From the NCBI GenBank assembly GCA_951799445.1, contig OX637287.1, positions 36,919,724 through 36,983,723 of the forward strand: a stretch of 64,000 nucleotides of DNA. Reading direction: 5' to 3'. The notes under the pieces are model-generated. The model had not been told where the DNA came from, made no database searches, and saw nothing but the letters and a program-made list of their open reading frames with translations. A program made the position numbers and the translations under genes. Of the stretch, positions 48,334-60,300 are shown piece after piece. The DNA comes from Pseudisothecium myosuroides (lineage: Eukaryota; Streptophyta; Bryopsida; Hypnales; Lembophyllaceae). Position 1 is the stretch's first letter; each line of letters begins with the position of its first letter.

Positions 48334-49156
48334 ACGTTTTAGCGAGCACAAAACCAATTATATAGAGCGGTTTTTTCGAAACGAGAAGGTTTAAGTGGTC
48401 GAACAAGGTGTCAGCAGATTCTCTGAGACTATCCTTTCTCGCTAAGCCGATTTTGTTCGATTGGAATCATCCTTGTAAGATTCTACGTGTTGTAGATATG
48501 TAAAGTCAGCGGTATATGCAGGTGATCATGGTACATCTCAGCTTTACCCGATTCCAATCATTTCCTTAGTCATAGATGGTAGAACTTGAACGAGTCTCGA
48601 AATTCATACAGTATTTGTCTCAAATTACAGAGACTGTACTCCCTTGTAGGCTTGCAAACAATTGTTCATTTGGCTTCTGAAGGCCTTGTTATGACGTCAA
48701 ACTTGAAGCTATTTCAATTTTCAAACTATTTCAGCTGACGTGAAGTTGTATGATTATGTGTCCTGTATGCATTTATCATCTGCTTGAGGCTCTTTGGATT
48801 CTGGCAATTCAGAGGTACTGTATGATGATTGGGAATAGTCATGACGACGGGGCAATGTTCAAAGCTCCCATGGTAACTTACAGAATTGTGGAGCCTTGTG
48901 AGGCCTTGTTATTCTCCAATGTTGTTGGCTTTCATACGACACCTGTATTAGAACATCATTTTGAGCCACCATGATCCAAGTTTATTATTTGGAATTTTTC
49001 ACTAAAATTCCAAGTAAATAAGTTGTAATAAGTGAAACTTTTAAGTATGTTATATATTGTAACATATTCAAATTATGTAAATGTAAATAGAAAATAGAAT
49101 TGTTGCATATTGTACTGTAAGTGATGCATTTTGTGCATTTTGATTTGTAATACTTT
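48334..49156. other. NPL4 downstream sequence
   Basis: Probably 3' UTR followed by intergenic DNA. A 74-codon frame (48750-48974) has no recognisable motif. No strong polyadenylation signal can be singled out. The stretch ends at the TTAA target of the next element. Confidence 0.45.
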
Positions 49157-49160
49157 TTAA

Positions 49161-50091
49161 CCCCTAAAGGACCGTTGTCCCTTCGGGGGACAAATGCGTT
49201 TTCGGGGAGGTACCTACGGGCTGAAATTTTGTCATAATTTTTTGAAATTTTTTTTGGAGATAGAAAAACTGATAAGCTTTGTGGGAATATAATTTTTTTC
49301 GCAATCGGTGCCCGGGAAAAAAAGTTATGACCATATAAGCTCAAAACAGGGGACGGCGGGCAGTCCGGGCAGCAAAAAAAAAATGGACAAAAATTTGAAT
49401 TTTTTTTTTAATATTTTTTTCTCATAGATTATATTTTTGCCTATCTGGAAAGCTTTGATTCATTTCATTTGGATATGTTATGAGAAAGTTATGGACATTC
49501 TTGTTTTTCGGGTAGTTAGAGCATCTTCTTGAAAAAAATAACTTGTAGGATGCATTTCGGAATGAAATTTTTCAAATTTTTCAAATTTTTTTTTTTTGCA
49601 TGGTCTGATTTACTTGTTAGAACAATCTCACCATTGGGATTAGTGTATTTTAATTCCATCTAAAATATATGAATATTTTAGATTTTCCTTCTATCTTGTA
49701 CCTACTTCTACTTAACAATTTTTTTAAGAATGATAATTAAGTTTTTTTGAATTTTTTTTTTTCCTAGACTTTCAACTCAATTCTCCACTATAAAGATTTA
49801 AAGCTCAAAACGCTATAGTGCAAAAATTTTAAGTTAAAAATGTTTAAAGTCAAAAAATCTGGTCCCGCAATGTGCTGAAAAACTTGTTTTTTCCACTTTA
49901 AACGCAGATATCTTGCAATCTGTGCGGTCAAAAATTCTGAAATTTTTTCCACACACTCTCATACTAGTTAGGTGTAAGATCCTACGGTTAGATGTGGAAA
50001 AAGAACAACTTTCAATTTTTTTTACTCTTTGCTATAGATATGGCAGTTTTGAGTGATTTTTGGCAGAAAAAAGGCCTTGGTCCTTTAGGGG
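49161..50091. mobile_element. Non-autonomous piggyBac-type element, copy 3 (931 bp)
   Basis: Flanked by TTAA at 49157-49160 and 50092-50095. Ends: CCCCTAAAGGACCGTTG (left) and CCCCTAAAGGACCAAGG (right, reverse complement). The subterminal palindrome reads GTCCCTTCGGGGGAC at 49177-49191. The interior is collinear with copies 1 and 2, and the right subterminal blocks (ATATCTTGCAATC, AAGATCCTACGGTTAG, ATGGCAGTTTTGAGTG) also match the piggyBac relic. No coding capacity. It sits between NPL4 and the propeller gene. Confidence 0.87.
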
Positions 50092-50095
50092 TTAA

Positions 50096-51057
50096 TGTAA
50101 GAGTTTATAAATATCAATTTGTAAAGTTTGATTTTTTCCCCTGTATTATCCACAAATATATATCCAGTTGCACTTTTCATTTTTAAAATGATTCATTTGT
50201 TTGTTTACTACTATGATGACTCTTATTTTAAACAATTATTACAAATCATGCATGTTAAACCCCGAGGGCTCCAAAGTCCATATTTTGGATGATGAACAAA
50301 GTGCTATAGGATGTTGTTTTGTCCAAATAACTTCCTGGCAAGGTATAGACTTGAGAGTGGCAATGAGTATTCTCCAATGTTGGATCGACTAGTATCAAGC
50401 AACTTAACGATTTGTATGTTACATTCTTCTGGACATCAATACCGTATTATATTGGTGCAATTTCAACTTATAATAATTTAACTTGTTTATAATAAAAAAG
50501 TGACTTAAACAATTAATCCTTTGACGCCTAAATCCCTTTTTTAAAGTTTATGGAATTTTCCTTACATCTTTGTGTGTGTATATGTCGAAGCCTGCAATTT
50601 CAGGATTGCAAGTTTTGTGGAATTTTGAAGGATACCTCTTGGATTCGTGAATGAATGTAAACACTCATGCTCCCTCAATCCATTTATCCAATACTCCAAC
50701 AACTTCCACCAGCACGAACACAACATGCTCTACTTTCAATAATGCTACAGCTCAGAACATTAAAAGAATTTCATAAATCAACCATACACAGTTCATTCAT
50801 AATTGACCATGCATGTCGATGCCTGCAAGTTTGTTTAATTTTTTGAAGAACATCATCATGGATTCGTTAATGAATCTAAACTCTCATTCCCCCTGAATCC
50901 ATTGATGCAATGCCACAATGGATTCCAAGAACACGACGTGCTCTACTTCCACTAACGCTACAGCTCATAAAATTGTATGGATTCATAAATTAGCGACAGA
51001 GCTCTTACTTCACAATTCCCAGGCGAAGGCCAGGATGCAGAAGTAAGCATGTGTGTG
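50096..51057. other. Spacer downstream of the beta-propeller gene
   Basis: AT-rich sequence that includes the 3' UTR of the minus-strand gene. A ~190-bp sequence appears twice in diverged form (AACACTCATGCTCCCTCAATC near 50660 and AAACTCTCATTCCCCCTGAATC near 50880, each followed by a CTCTACTT...CTACAGCTCA block), a small tandem duplication with a ~215-bp period. Confidence 0.45.
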
Positions 51058-54000
51058 CTAGACGCGAATCCATGACCTGAAATTGCGTCCCTGACTGACT
51101 GCCAGGCCCATTGCAGAGGCCTTCTTGGACTGGTCGGAGCCCACGTAGTAGAGGCAGAAGCTGCCGTCATCCATGGCAACCACATGAGGGGCAGCCACGG
51201 TGCCGTTGTCCCAGGCGTCCTCGCCCACTCTTGCACTGAAGATTGCAGCAGCATCTGCCTCTTTCTGCCAGTGAATCCCATTGGAGGAGACCGCCAGGCC
51301 GATTCCGTGCACGCCCTGGAGGTTTACGCCCTCGTAGAACATCACATACTGGTTTTCATGCCAAAATCACACAAAATAGTCAAGCCACACTGGTACAACA
51401 AGAGTTGCCAATTGAGAATGTACTATTACTAAGGTACCTGCATTCATAGTCATCAAAAATAGCAACTGAGCATAGTACTATTATTAAACAAAATGCTCTT
51501 AAGCCCTAAACCCTAAAACCACATAGACTAGTGAGTCAGAAATATACAAGAGTTGCCAATTCAGAATCAACTACTAAGGTAACTGCACGCATAATCGTCA
51601 CTAATAGCAAGTGAGCATAGCTAGAATTATTAAACATAAATGATTCCAATTGGATCTTATTGGCAAGTGAAAGACGATTCCAATGCACTATAGTAGGCAT
51701 TATTTGGACACTGTATGAATAAATTATGAAAGTTGAAAGTTGATTGTGTCTAGGTGTTCCAAAATCAATAGACTAGGCTCTCCTGGGCTCTCCTGTTTTG
51801 ATTGTGTACATCTTGTGTTATCAATAGGTAGGTTTTAGTGTTGCTCCTTGGTCCACAGGTAGGTGTTGCATTTGGGGCGGAGATAACTAAGGGTGCACGG
51901 ACCTTAGTTTGATGTAAAAATCGAATTAAGTACGAGAAGTCAGAGCCATTACTTGTTTTTGACAGGGTGCTAAGGTATCTATAGCTAATTGCAACACCTG
52001 CCCAGATGCAACACTCCAAAATCTTGCACAATGAGTGCATATTGACTTTGAGAATGTATACCCACCTCAACATCAAATTCATGTCACTTTTAGATTCCCG
52101 ACCAATAAAACTTAATTGGATCCTCTTCGATTTGGCAACAAAAATTGCTTCAAAAATTGAGCCATTCTACTGACAGCAACTATACAATTAGGTGTACTCT
52201 AGTTTCCTTACCTGTTGAGCGTTTTGTTTGTCTGGGTCTTCCATCACGAGCACATGCCTTCGGCCCACACCACCCTCGTCCCACGAGCCGGCCGGTCCTC
52301 GCGTCAGCACCTTGCCTGCAGGGGTGATTCCACAGGTCAAAAGGTGTCAAATGAAAGGCAGGAAAATTCAAACACGTCGAGAAACCAGTAATTTGAAAAC
52401 CAGAAAAATGAAAAACACCAGCGCATATAAACCCTTGAAAGAAAATGGATTCATAGATCTAAAAAGACCATTCCGGTTGATCATACTTTGGAAAGCATAA
52501 TATAAAGAGCATGATTTTTTTTATTACTAGATTGAATGCAAAACATTGCTCGTGTTGGTTAAAAGAAATAAGTTTTTGAGACAAGCAATAATCTTCTATG
52601 AACCCTTCAAAACTCTCAAAAAAACATGAGACCAAATGATAGCTTCTAGGTCTTCAAAGGGTTACAAGAACACATCACACGGCATGTAAACCTTGAGATG
52701 CGGCATGTTCAAATCTGAGTTGAAGGAAATGAAGTTTGTGAATAATGACCACGGCTTGCCTGCTTTCGTCCATTGGTGACCGTCGGCAGAGATGGCGAGG
52801 CCGATGGACGAGAATGCAGGGGTTTGATTTTCAATGGAGCTGTAGGTCATCAGCCAGTGGGAGCGGTGAATGGAAGGAGGCAGGACTCGTGGCCATGCCA
52901 CAAAAAGCTCATCCCACTCGCCTGGCCCCCCAACGTCGAGCAACGGCTTGCTGTTGACTCCCGTTGATGAGTCTCTTCTTCGCTGGAATGCCAGGCCGTC
53001 GCTCGATTGCACCAGCCCAGGACGCATCCGAAACCCTTGCACGGATTTGCCGCCGGGTTTGAGTGCCATCTCCTCGGTGGATCCGCCGAAGTAGAACATC
53101 CACCATTGGCCTTAGCAATTCGAAACGAGGACTCTGGGTAATTAATCAAGGATTCATGCTTTGAAAATGACCAATTCGCAGTGAAAACAATAGAAGTTCC
53201 GAGATGACTAAAGTCTATACCCAAGCGAAGAGCATTGCATCTAGTGGTGGAAAGAGAAACAAGCAGCTACGCTACGAGAGGATCTGTCCCAGTAAGGTCC
53301 CGCTCAACTTCCCCACATTCACAGTAAATTCACAGTAAATGTAGTTTCTGTCAATGAAAAGTCTCCTTCCCTTCGAATCATAACCCGAAAGACTTAAAAC
53401 TGACATAGATAAACACATGAGACATTTCCTCGGCTGATCCACCTAGGTAGAACATCCACCGTTGGTTTAAGTAGTTCAAAACAAGGACTTGGGTTAAAAA
53501 ATCAAGGATTCATGCTTTGAAAATGACCAATTGGATAGATCATTGATTGTGAAAACAATAGAAGTTCAGGTGTAGCCAAGTTCTATACAGCGAAGAACAT
53601 TGCATCTAGTGGTCGAAACAGAAACAAGTAACTACGTTTCATGATACGGGAGGCTGTCTTAGTAAGGTTCTCTTGAACTTCCTCACATTCAACGGTAAAT
53701 GTAGCTTCTGCCAGACCAAAGCTTCCTACCCTTTGGTCCGGAACCAATAAAATCAAACAAAGAAAGTCCCCATATGATATACTCATAACTGACATAAGAA
53801 AAACACATGAGACGTCTCCTCGGCGGATCCACCGAAGTAGAACATCCACCATTGACCTAAGAAATTCGAAACAAGGGCTTAGGATAATCAAGGACCTATG
53901 CTTTGAAAATGATTAATTCGATTGATCATTGATTGGGAAAACAATTAAAATTCAGATATAGCCAAAGTCAGTGTAGAGAAGAACAACGTTGCATCTGGTG

Positions 54001-55261
54001 GTCGAAACATGCTATGAGAGGCTCTGTCCCTGTCCCAGCAAGAACCTCCTCAAGTTCCTCATATTCACATTCATTGTAAAGGTAGCTTTTGTTAGTGCAA
54101 AGCCTCATTCCCTTTGGTCCAGAACCAAAAAAATTAGACAAAGAAAATCCCCATATGATTTGCTCATAACTGACACAGAAAAAAAAACATGAGACATCTC
54201 CTCGACTGATCCACCGAAATAGAACATCCATCACTGACCTAATTCGCGACGACGACCAGGGTTAACCAAGGATTCATGATTTCATTTCGATTGCTCATTG
54301 ATTGTGAAAATTCAATAATTCAGATGTGGCGAAACTTTCAGAGCACCACAATCAGCGAAGAAGCATTGCATGCATTGATAAAAAATTGGACAAAAGAAAA
54401 TCCCCATATTCTATTCTCAAAACTGCTCCAAAACAACATGAGAAACAATTGGTCTTCTTGCACCTTAAGAGGTTCGAGGGTTTAGGGTTGACAAGGTGAG
54501 TGGAGGAATTTGCTTACCATCGTGGAAGAAGACGTCACTGCAACCCACGTGCACAGCATCGAAAGCACCGTCCTCTCCTTCGTCCGGATCGAGAATAGCA
54601 CCCGCAGGCAACGGCCCTCGGTGACGATTCCAATGGACACCATCCTCGGACATCGCCATCCCTACACAACCTGTGGACAGCAACGCAGGTGAAACTCCAG
54701 AGGACCAGCCATTGCCGTCACGGCCATAGTAATACATCCTCCATGATGAGGACGAGGAGTCTCGCACGACAACGGGGTGGAACAAGCATTTGTCGTCCCA
54801 CCAATTGGAGCCCTCGTCTCCCGGCCCGAATAATCGCCCTGATAGTCTAGAACAAACACGGAATTAGGTTATGGGCGAGACACGAGACTGTCTCACGGAA
54901 TGGATCCATGAGCGAAGATGAAAGGCTCACGGAAACAATTCATAGGGGAGAGACAAACAGTTCACGCAAAAAATCCAGGAGCGAGACAAAGGCTCAAGGA
55001 ATGGATCCATGGGCGAGACAAGAGGCGCAAAGAAATTTGGACAATCAAAGAAACCGCAGTAGCATGGTGTCCTGCACACCTGTGCTTCGAATTGGAGGAG
55101 TTTGTTGTGGTCATGGAGATGTATCTTCGTCCAGTACTCCTAGGTTGCAAGCGACTGCCGAAATTTCTTGGTGGGTTGTTCTTACTGGGGCAAAAGCTTG
55201 GCGACAGAATGTGTGAACATTGCAGCTGCATTTTTATTCCCGGCACTACGTCCGAACACAA
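51058..55261 (-). CDS. Plastid-type five-bladed beta-propeller, glycosidase-like
   Basis: Exons on the minus strand are 55261-55080, 54846-54518, 53110-52760, 52315-52212 and 51348-51058; phases agree and give about 418 residues. The N-terminus (QLQCSHILSPSFCPSKNNPP, S/T/R-rich) looks like a plastid transit peptide; translation may start at 55261 or the next ATG at 55231. The rest is a repeat of propeller blades: WWDDKCLFHP, MYYYGRDG, GMAMSEDGVHW, GCSDVFFHDGQWWMFYFGG, GLAISADGHQW, GLAVSSNGIHW, CLYYVGSD and GLAVSQG. The G-A-S-DG-W pattern is that of the arabinanase/levansucrase/invertase (GH43/32/68) fold. The substrate is unknown, and no complete set of catalytic acids can be assigned by eye. 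The third intron begins with GC (AG|GCAAGC). It is divergent from the transaldolase gene. Confidence 0.8.
53080..54400 (-). repeat. Tandem array repeating an exon 3 acceptor edge within an intron
   Basis: Four diverged units of 356-390 bp are anchored at 53091, 53447, 53837 and 54219. Each includes the start of exon 3 (coding QWWMFYFGGS..EE) with its upstream acceptor and intron sequence (ATTCATGCTTTGAAAATGA, TTGCATCTAGTGG). The first unit is the real exon. The others sit in the preceding intron. The unit at 53817-53860 keeps an AG acceptor and the frame for about 13 codons. This array raises intron 2 to about 1.4 kb. Confidence 0.85.
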
Positions 55262-57311
55262 ACGAATTCCACCGAAAATGGCCTATGACAATGGCGAAAA
55301 CATAGCTAGAACCCCTACTCAGTGAGGTACCATAAGATGGAGAATGTAGGGACCTGCAGCGCAAATTGCGAGCGGCACTTGGAGCAATGTCACCCCTAAA
55401 ACAGATGGAGCACGGGCATTCTGCCCCTTACACTTGAATTCTCAATCCACCACCGTAATACTGCCGATTCAAGCAATTATTTGAAATTTCAGTGAGCTCG
55501 TCGTTGCGAAATTTGGCAAAGAAAATTCTGGGCGTGTGCCGGCACTGGCAGGCTGCCAGGGGCCGTCGATGGCCCCATATCCAAAAGCAAGGACCAAAGG
55601 TTGGCGATGATCGATCTTCTGCACTGGCAAAGACGGAGTCTCTCCGGAAATTGCAGTTGCCCTAGTTCGCCCGCAAATTGGAATTGTGTCGTCGGCTACC
55701 ATCTCAAAGCCGATTCATGTTGAGCAATTGCAACTCGATCAAGTCGCACGAGACGCATCGCACTCTGAAACAATCCTGATTCTTGACTTGTAGATGGAGA
55801 CGGAGAATTCGCCATCACCATGTCGAATATTCTCGAATCCGACATGGATTAGTTAGGGATTCAAAATGAACTAAGTTAACTTAATTAGGGTTTCAGCAAA
55901 GAATACTCCGCCTTGGATAGGGACTGCGCGCTCACAAAGGTCCCCTGCGCCCCTGCCCTGCCATTGACTGACGCTGACGACTGCAGTGAGATTGTCAGTG
56001 GGAAGATGATGCTCGTGTCGCGGCGACTGGATCGGTAATTTCTTTTTATAGCCTTTGTTGTCAGTTGCCACTATCCAATGCTATCCACTATTTGTCATTA
56101 GCTGCGAGTCCTGCGACCTCGGTCTCATGAATCCAACCGCAAGAGCCAAACCCTCACTGTACAGTACAGTACAGTACAGTATTGTGGGGAGCCCTGAATT
56201 TGAACATTGTCGATTTGTTACACATAGGAAAACCGGGAAAGGGACAGAAACGGTGAGAGCGAGAACTAAAGGCAAGTGAAGAAAATATCTGGAGAAAAGG
56301 TGCCCTGGCTGATATGTCGAAGAGTCGCTGGAACTACAGTGATCTGGTCGTCTGTCGAAGTCAATTCGGTCCTACATAACCTTCTGCATTGCCCTTTTGA
56401 TCCATATTCTTTTGATCTCTTCTCTCATCTTCCATACCGATTCTATTTACAGGAGACTTGCAAGTTTTGGTGTTAGGTGAGTGTCAATCTTTGCTTCGGA
56501 GCAATCTTTCTATCAATTGTAAGTGACCGTGTTTATCGGCTTTGTTTAACATGTGTTTGGTTGCAGTGGGTACAGTTTGATGTCGCCGTTTAGTTCTTTA
56601 TTTCAGTGTGTTGCTGTTCTTGCTTTGAGAGAAGATCATCGAGGGTGAGTTCTCCTGTTGCTCGATTGTCTGCTTTCACTGGCGATCGAGGAGGAGGGAG
56701 ACGCGTTTGCGTTGAGGGTCATTGAAAGAAGTGGGTTTGTCTTTGGCACTGCCAAGAAGTTTTGTCACGTCTTGAGGCGTTTTCTGCCGTCTACAGCTTG
56801 TGAATGTGCTCCTGCGCACCTTTGGTGTTTTCTCAACAGGCGGCCTTGAGTTGTCTGTAGAACTTGGCTTACTTAGGGTCTTCACAGTGATATGAAGTCT
56901 CTGAGTCGTAGTTGAAGATCTGCAGCTCTGCAGTAATATAGAAGGTTGAAGTTTTTGCAACGGTTTTGCAATGATCGCCAGAAATCTATTAACAATTTTG
57001 CAATAGTTTTTGCAACAGTTTAGGCATAGATAGATATGCATTGGTTCCGTGCTCAAGACTTTTGCAATGAGTTTGCGGCATTTTCGCAATGGTTTGCAAC
57101 AGACCATGAGTTTAAGGCAAAGTACAGAACCGGCACCAAACCATTGCAAAATAATTGATTACGTGTTGCAACCGCTACTTCCTGTTGTAGTGTCTTGCAT
57201 TATCTGTGTTTGTATCAGATGCAACTATCCCGAAAAAATGAGTCTTCTGACAAAAGAAGATGATTCCATGTCTTTGATTTTCGCAATTGTCTGCCATTTC
57301 AGGTTCTGGAG
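55262..57311. promoter_or_regulatory. Divergent upstream region of the propeller and transaldolase genes
   Basis: About 2 kb separates the two start codons. It must hold both promoters and 5' UTRs. An ACAGT pentanucleotide is repeated about five times at 56158-56181. From about 56950 to 57110 the word TTTTGCAA recurs with A/G variation, and this repetition creates a long minus-strand frame (56676-57149). The transaldolase 5' UTR seems to contain an intron, since CTGCCATTTCAG precedes its start codon by 10 bp. Minus-strand open stretches at 55702-55469 and 56071-55871 were not joined to the propeller gene. Confidence 0.45.
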
Positions 57312-60300
57312 ATGGCAGCTCTCAAGATGCACTGTTCGACTGCGATAGTGGGAACTAATCTCGGGACGAGTTTTGAGGGGCGAACGAAAAATGGGGCGAC
57401 ACTAATTTCTTCGGAGAATTTTGTGGGTCTGAAGATGATGCCATCGTCGTTCTGCACCCGATCCGTGCCTGTGAATACGGCACCAGTGACGCAGCTGGCT
57501 AAGTAAGCTAATTCTCTGTTCTACTTTCAAGCTTGCAATATATTTTTGCGCTCATTATCATAATCCTCTTTCATGAATGAGGAGACTACTTGGTCCATTT
57601 TCATTATAAAGGAGCTTCCAACGTACACGCCTCCGAAGAACTAGGGTATCCAAGACGCTCAAATCGTCTGACATCTTCTTTCGTTGACACAAAATCTTCT
57701 TACATCTTGAGTTTTGGAGAAGGAAGCCCTTGACATCTATTACTTTCATACTTCCTGGATTGGCACTTGTGAGCAAGCAGAAGTGGCGCACTATTCGCAG
57801 CCATCTTGACTGTGCCCAAGTCTTCTTTTTATTTTTTATATGTTAGATGAAAAGTATGATGGTTGCACTCTTGGAACAAGTTAAGAATGTTATGAATGAA
57901 GTCTTTTGTTTGTTAAGGAATTTTTGAACAGTGTGGCTAGGTTTGGAAATGGTGATCCTGACTCTTTGATTTTGTTTTATCTCCCGTTTATGTGCAGATG
58001 TTGGAACACTCTCTCCACGGAGAAGAAGACGCTTCTGCATGACATGTATGACCAGCAGAAGCAGAGCCCGTGGTATGATAACCTTCGTCGCCCTGTGACC
58101 ATGTTGGAGCCTTTCATCAAGAGTGGTGTTCGTGGAGTCACCAGTAACCCAACGGTAGTGTGCTTGTGGACCTGGTCTACTAGCTGCAAGGCTTTACGAA
58201 AATATGTTATGAATCAGAATTATATTGCTTGAAGCGGGATTTTGCATGCATTTAGTCTTATCACTCTCCGTTCTGCTTTGCAGATCTTTGAGAAGGCAAT
58301 CACAGGGTCCGCAGAGTACGATGATCAGTTCAGGTAATTCTATGTCACTTCAATCGTCACTTAATTGAGAGAATCTCATCCCGGAAAACAATGTTTCCAG
58401 TTAACATTGGACTGTTTCAGGAAGTCTTTTGAGAATATCAAACATTGCATGCTTTATGGAGAAGTTTCCCTATGGCCACAGTGATCGTATAGAGGCCTCA
58501 CCATAATAGGGATCATAGTGAGACCTCCCCTGTGAGAAAAATTCTGTTTTTTTCGATGTTGTCTTAAAGCTCCTGAAAGAATCTAATGTGTCTGAAAAAA
58601 CATGTATATCGGAAGTAAGCATTGTGTAGCACACTTCGAATAGAGAAACAACCACCACCTTAAAATGGCTTGGAAATCGTGTTATTGTCCTCAGTCAATT
58701 AGCCCAACGTTACTGCTGAAGCTTTCAACGTTACTGCTGCATTTATATCTTCCTTGTGGTTTGTTGACAGGCATTGCATTAGAGAAGGGAAGAACGTGGA
58801 GGAAGCATACTGGGAACTGGTGATTAAAGACATTCAGGATGCGTGTGATTTGTTTTTACCTCTTTACAAAAAGAGTAGTGGCGGTGATGGTTACATTTCT
58901 GTTGAAGTTTCTCCTCTATTGGCTAACGAGACTCAAGCCACCATTGATTCTGCAAAGTATTTGCGCCAAAGAGTAAATCGAGCCAATGTTCTTATCAAGA
59001 TCCCTGCAACACTTGAGTGCATCGAGTCTATCAAGCAAGTTATCGCTTCATCCATCAGCGTAAATGTGACGGTGAGCTCTATTGAATTCCAGGCATTGGT
59101 ATGAAGATTTAACCCCAAAAGGGTCAAATGGGGCTTTTTAGCAGTTTTGAGTAGAGGTCACATGGAGACTTTCTTTTGGCTAATTTATTTTAATATTTGG
59201 ACCAATACATGCAATGTTCTTTGGTTAGCATCTAAATTGTGTTCTTCACAATGTGATCAATTGAATTGGTAACTAAAAAACCATGAGTCTTTTGTTCTTT
59301 AGTGGTTAGAAAACTTCTGCTCAGGCTTATCACTGACACAATCACTCTCTCCCTTGCAGCTTATATTTTCTCTAGTGAGATATGAAGCAGTCATTGATGC
59401 ATACCTAGATGGTCTTGAGGCTGTTCAAGGAGACCTGTCAAAGATTGCAAGTGTTGCATCGTTTTTTGTCAGCCGTGTGGATACATTGGTTGACAAAAAA
59501 CTGAATGCAATCGGCACAAAGGAGGCACTTGAGCTTAAGGGCAAGGTATTTATCTTTTGTTTGATGATTATAGAACAATTGTCCCCATGGGAAGGTTGAA
59601 CTCACTGAGCACAACATGCAATCTATTTGTTGTTAGTTTCATGTCACCTTCATTCTAAAATATTTATGATAAACTGTGCCCATTTTGTAGTGTGTGTCAT
59701 CTATCGGACAGAGTGGTGTTAAGAAGTCGAATGTCAATGTGGATTGTAAATTAAGTAGAATTCGTCTTAGGTCAATTTTTATAAAATGTGATTTATTACG
59801 AAAGTTGTATTTGACTACATTGATAGAAATCCCAGTCCCCAAACGTATTCTAGAAAACCTACCAATTGGTAGACTTTATGTTTCATACCGCCTTAAATGG
59901 CCTTCTAATAGACAGTTTAAAGCAGTTGCATTTTATAGAATACCTTCGTGGGAATTTCTGCTAATGTTAGGAATTTTTGAGCAAAAGTCTGGTTTTGGGA
60001 TGAGTTGTTGATGCTCAAGCAACCATAACATGTACTGGTGAGAATCATTTGATTTCCAGTCTCGTGATTTAGTGATACTTTGCATGGTGCAGGCTGCAAA
60101 TGCACAAGCCGCTTTAGCATTCAAGCTCTACGAGGAAAAATTCTCAGGTCCCCGTTGGGAAGCCTTGGCAAAACGTGGTGCACAGAAGCAGAGAGCGCTT
60201 TGGGCTTCAACTGGTGTGAAGGACCCCTCATACCCAGATACTCTTTATGTCAATCCTCTCATCGGCCCTGACACTGTGAGTTTGTCCAAGCCAAGAACTT

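Noticed and set aside
50510..50545. Another TTAA element end (AATCCTTTGACGCCTAAATC)
   Set aside because: The resemblance to TTAACCCCTAAAGG is weak and no partner end was seen.
56676..57149. 157-codon minus-strand open frame
   Set aside because: It is generated by repeated TTTTGCAA words and overlaps the transaldolase leader. No domain is visible.
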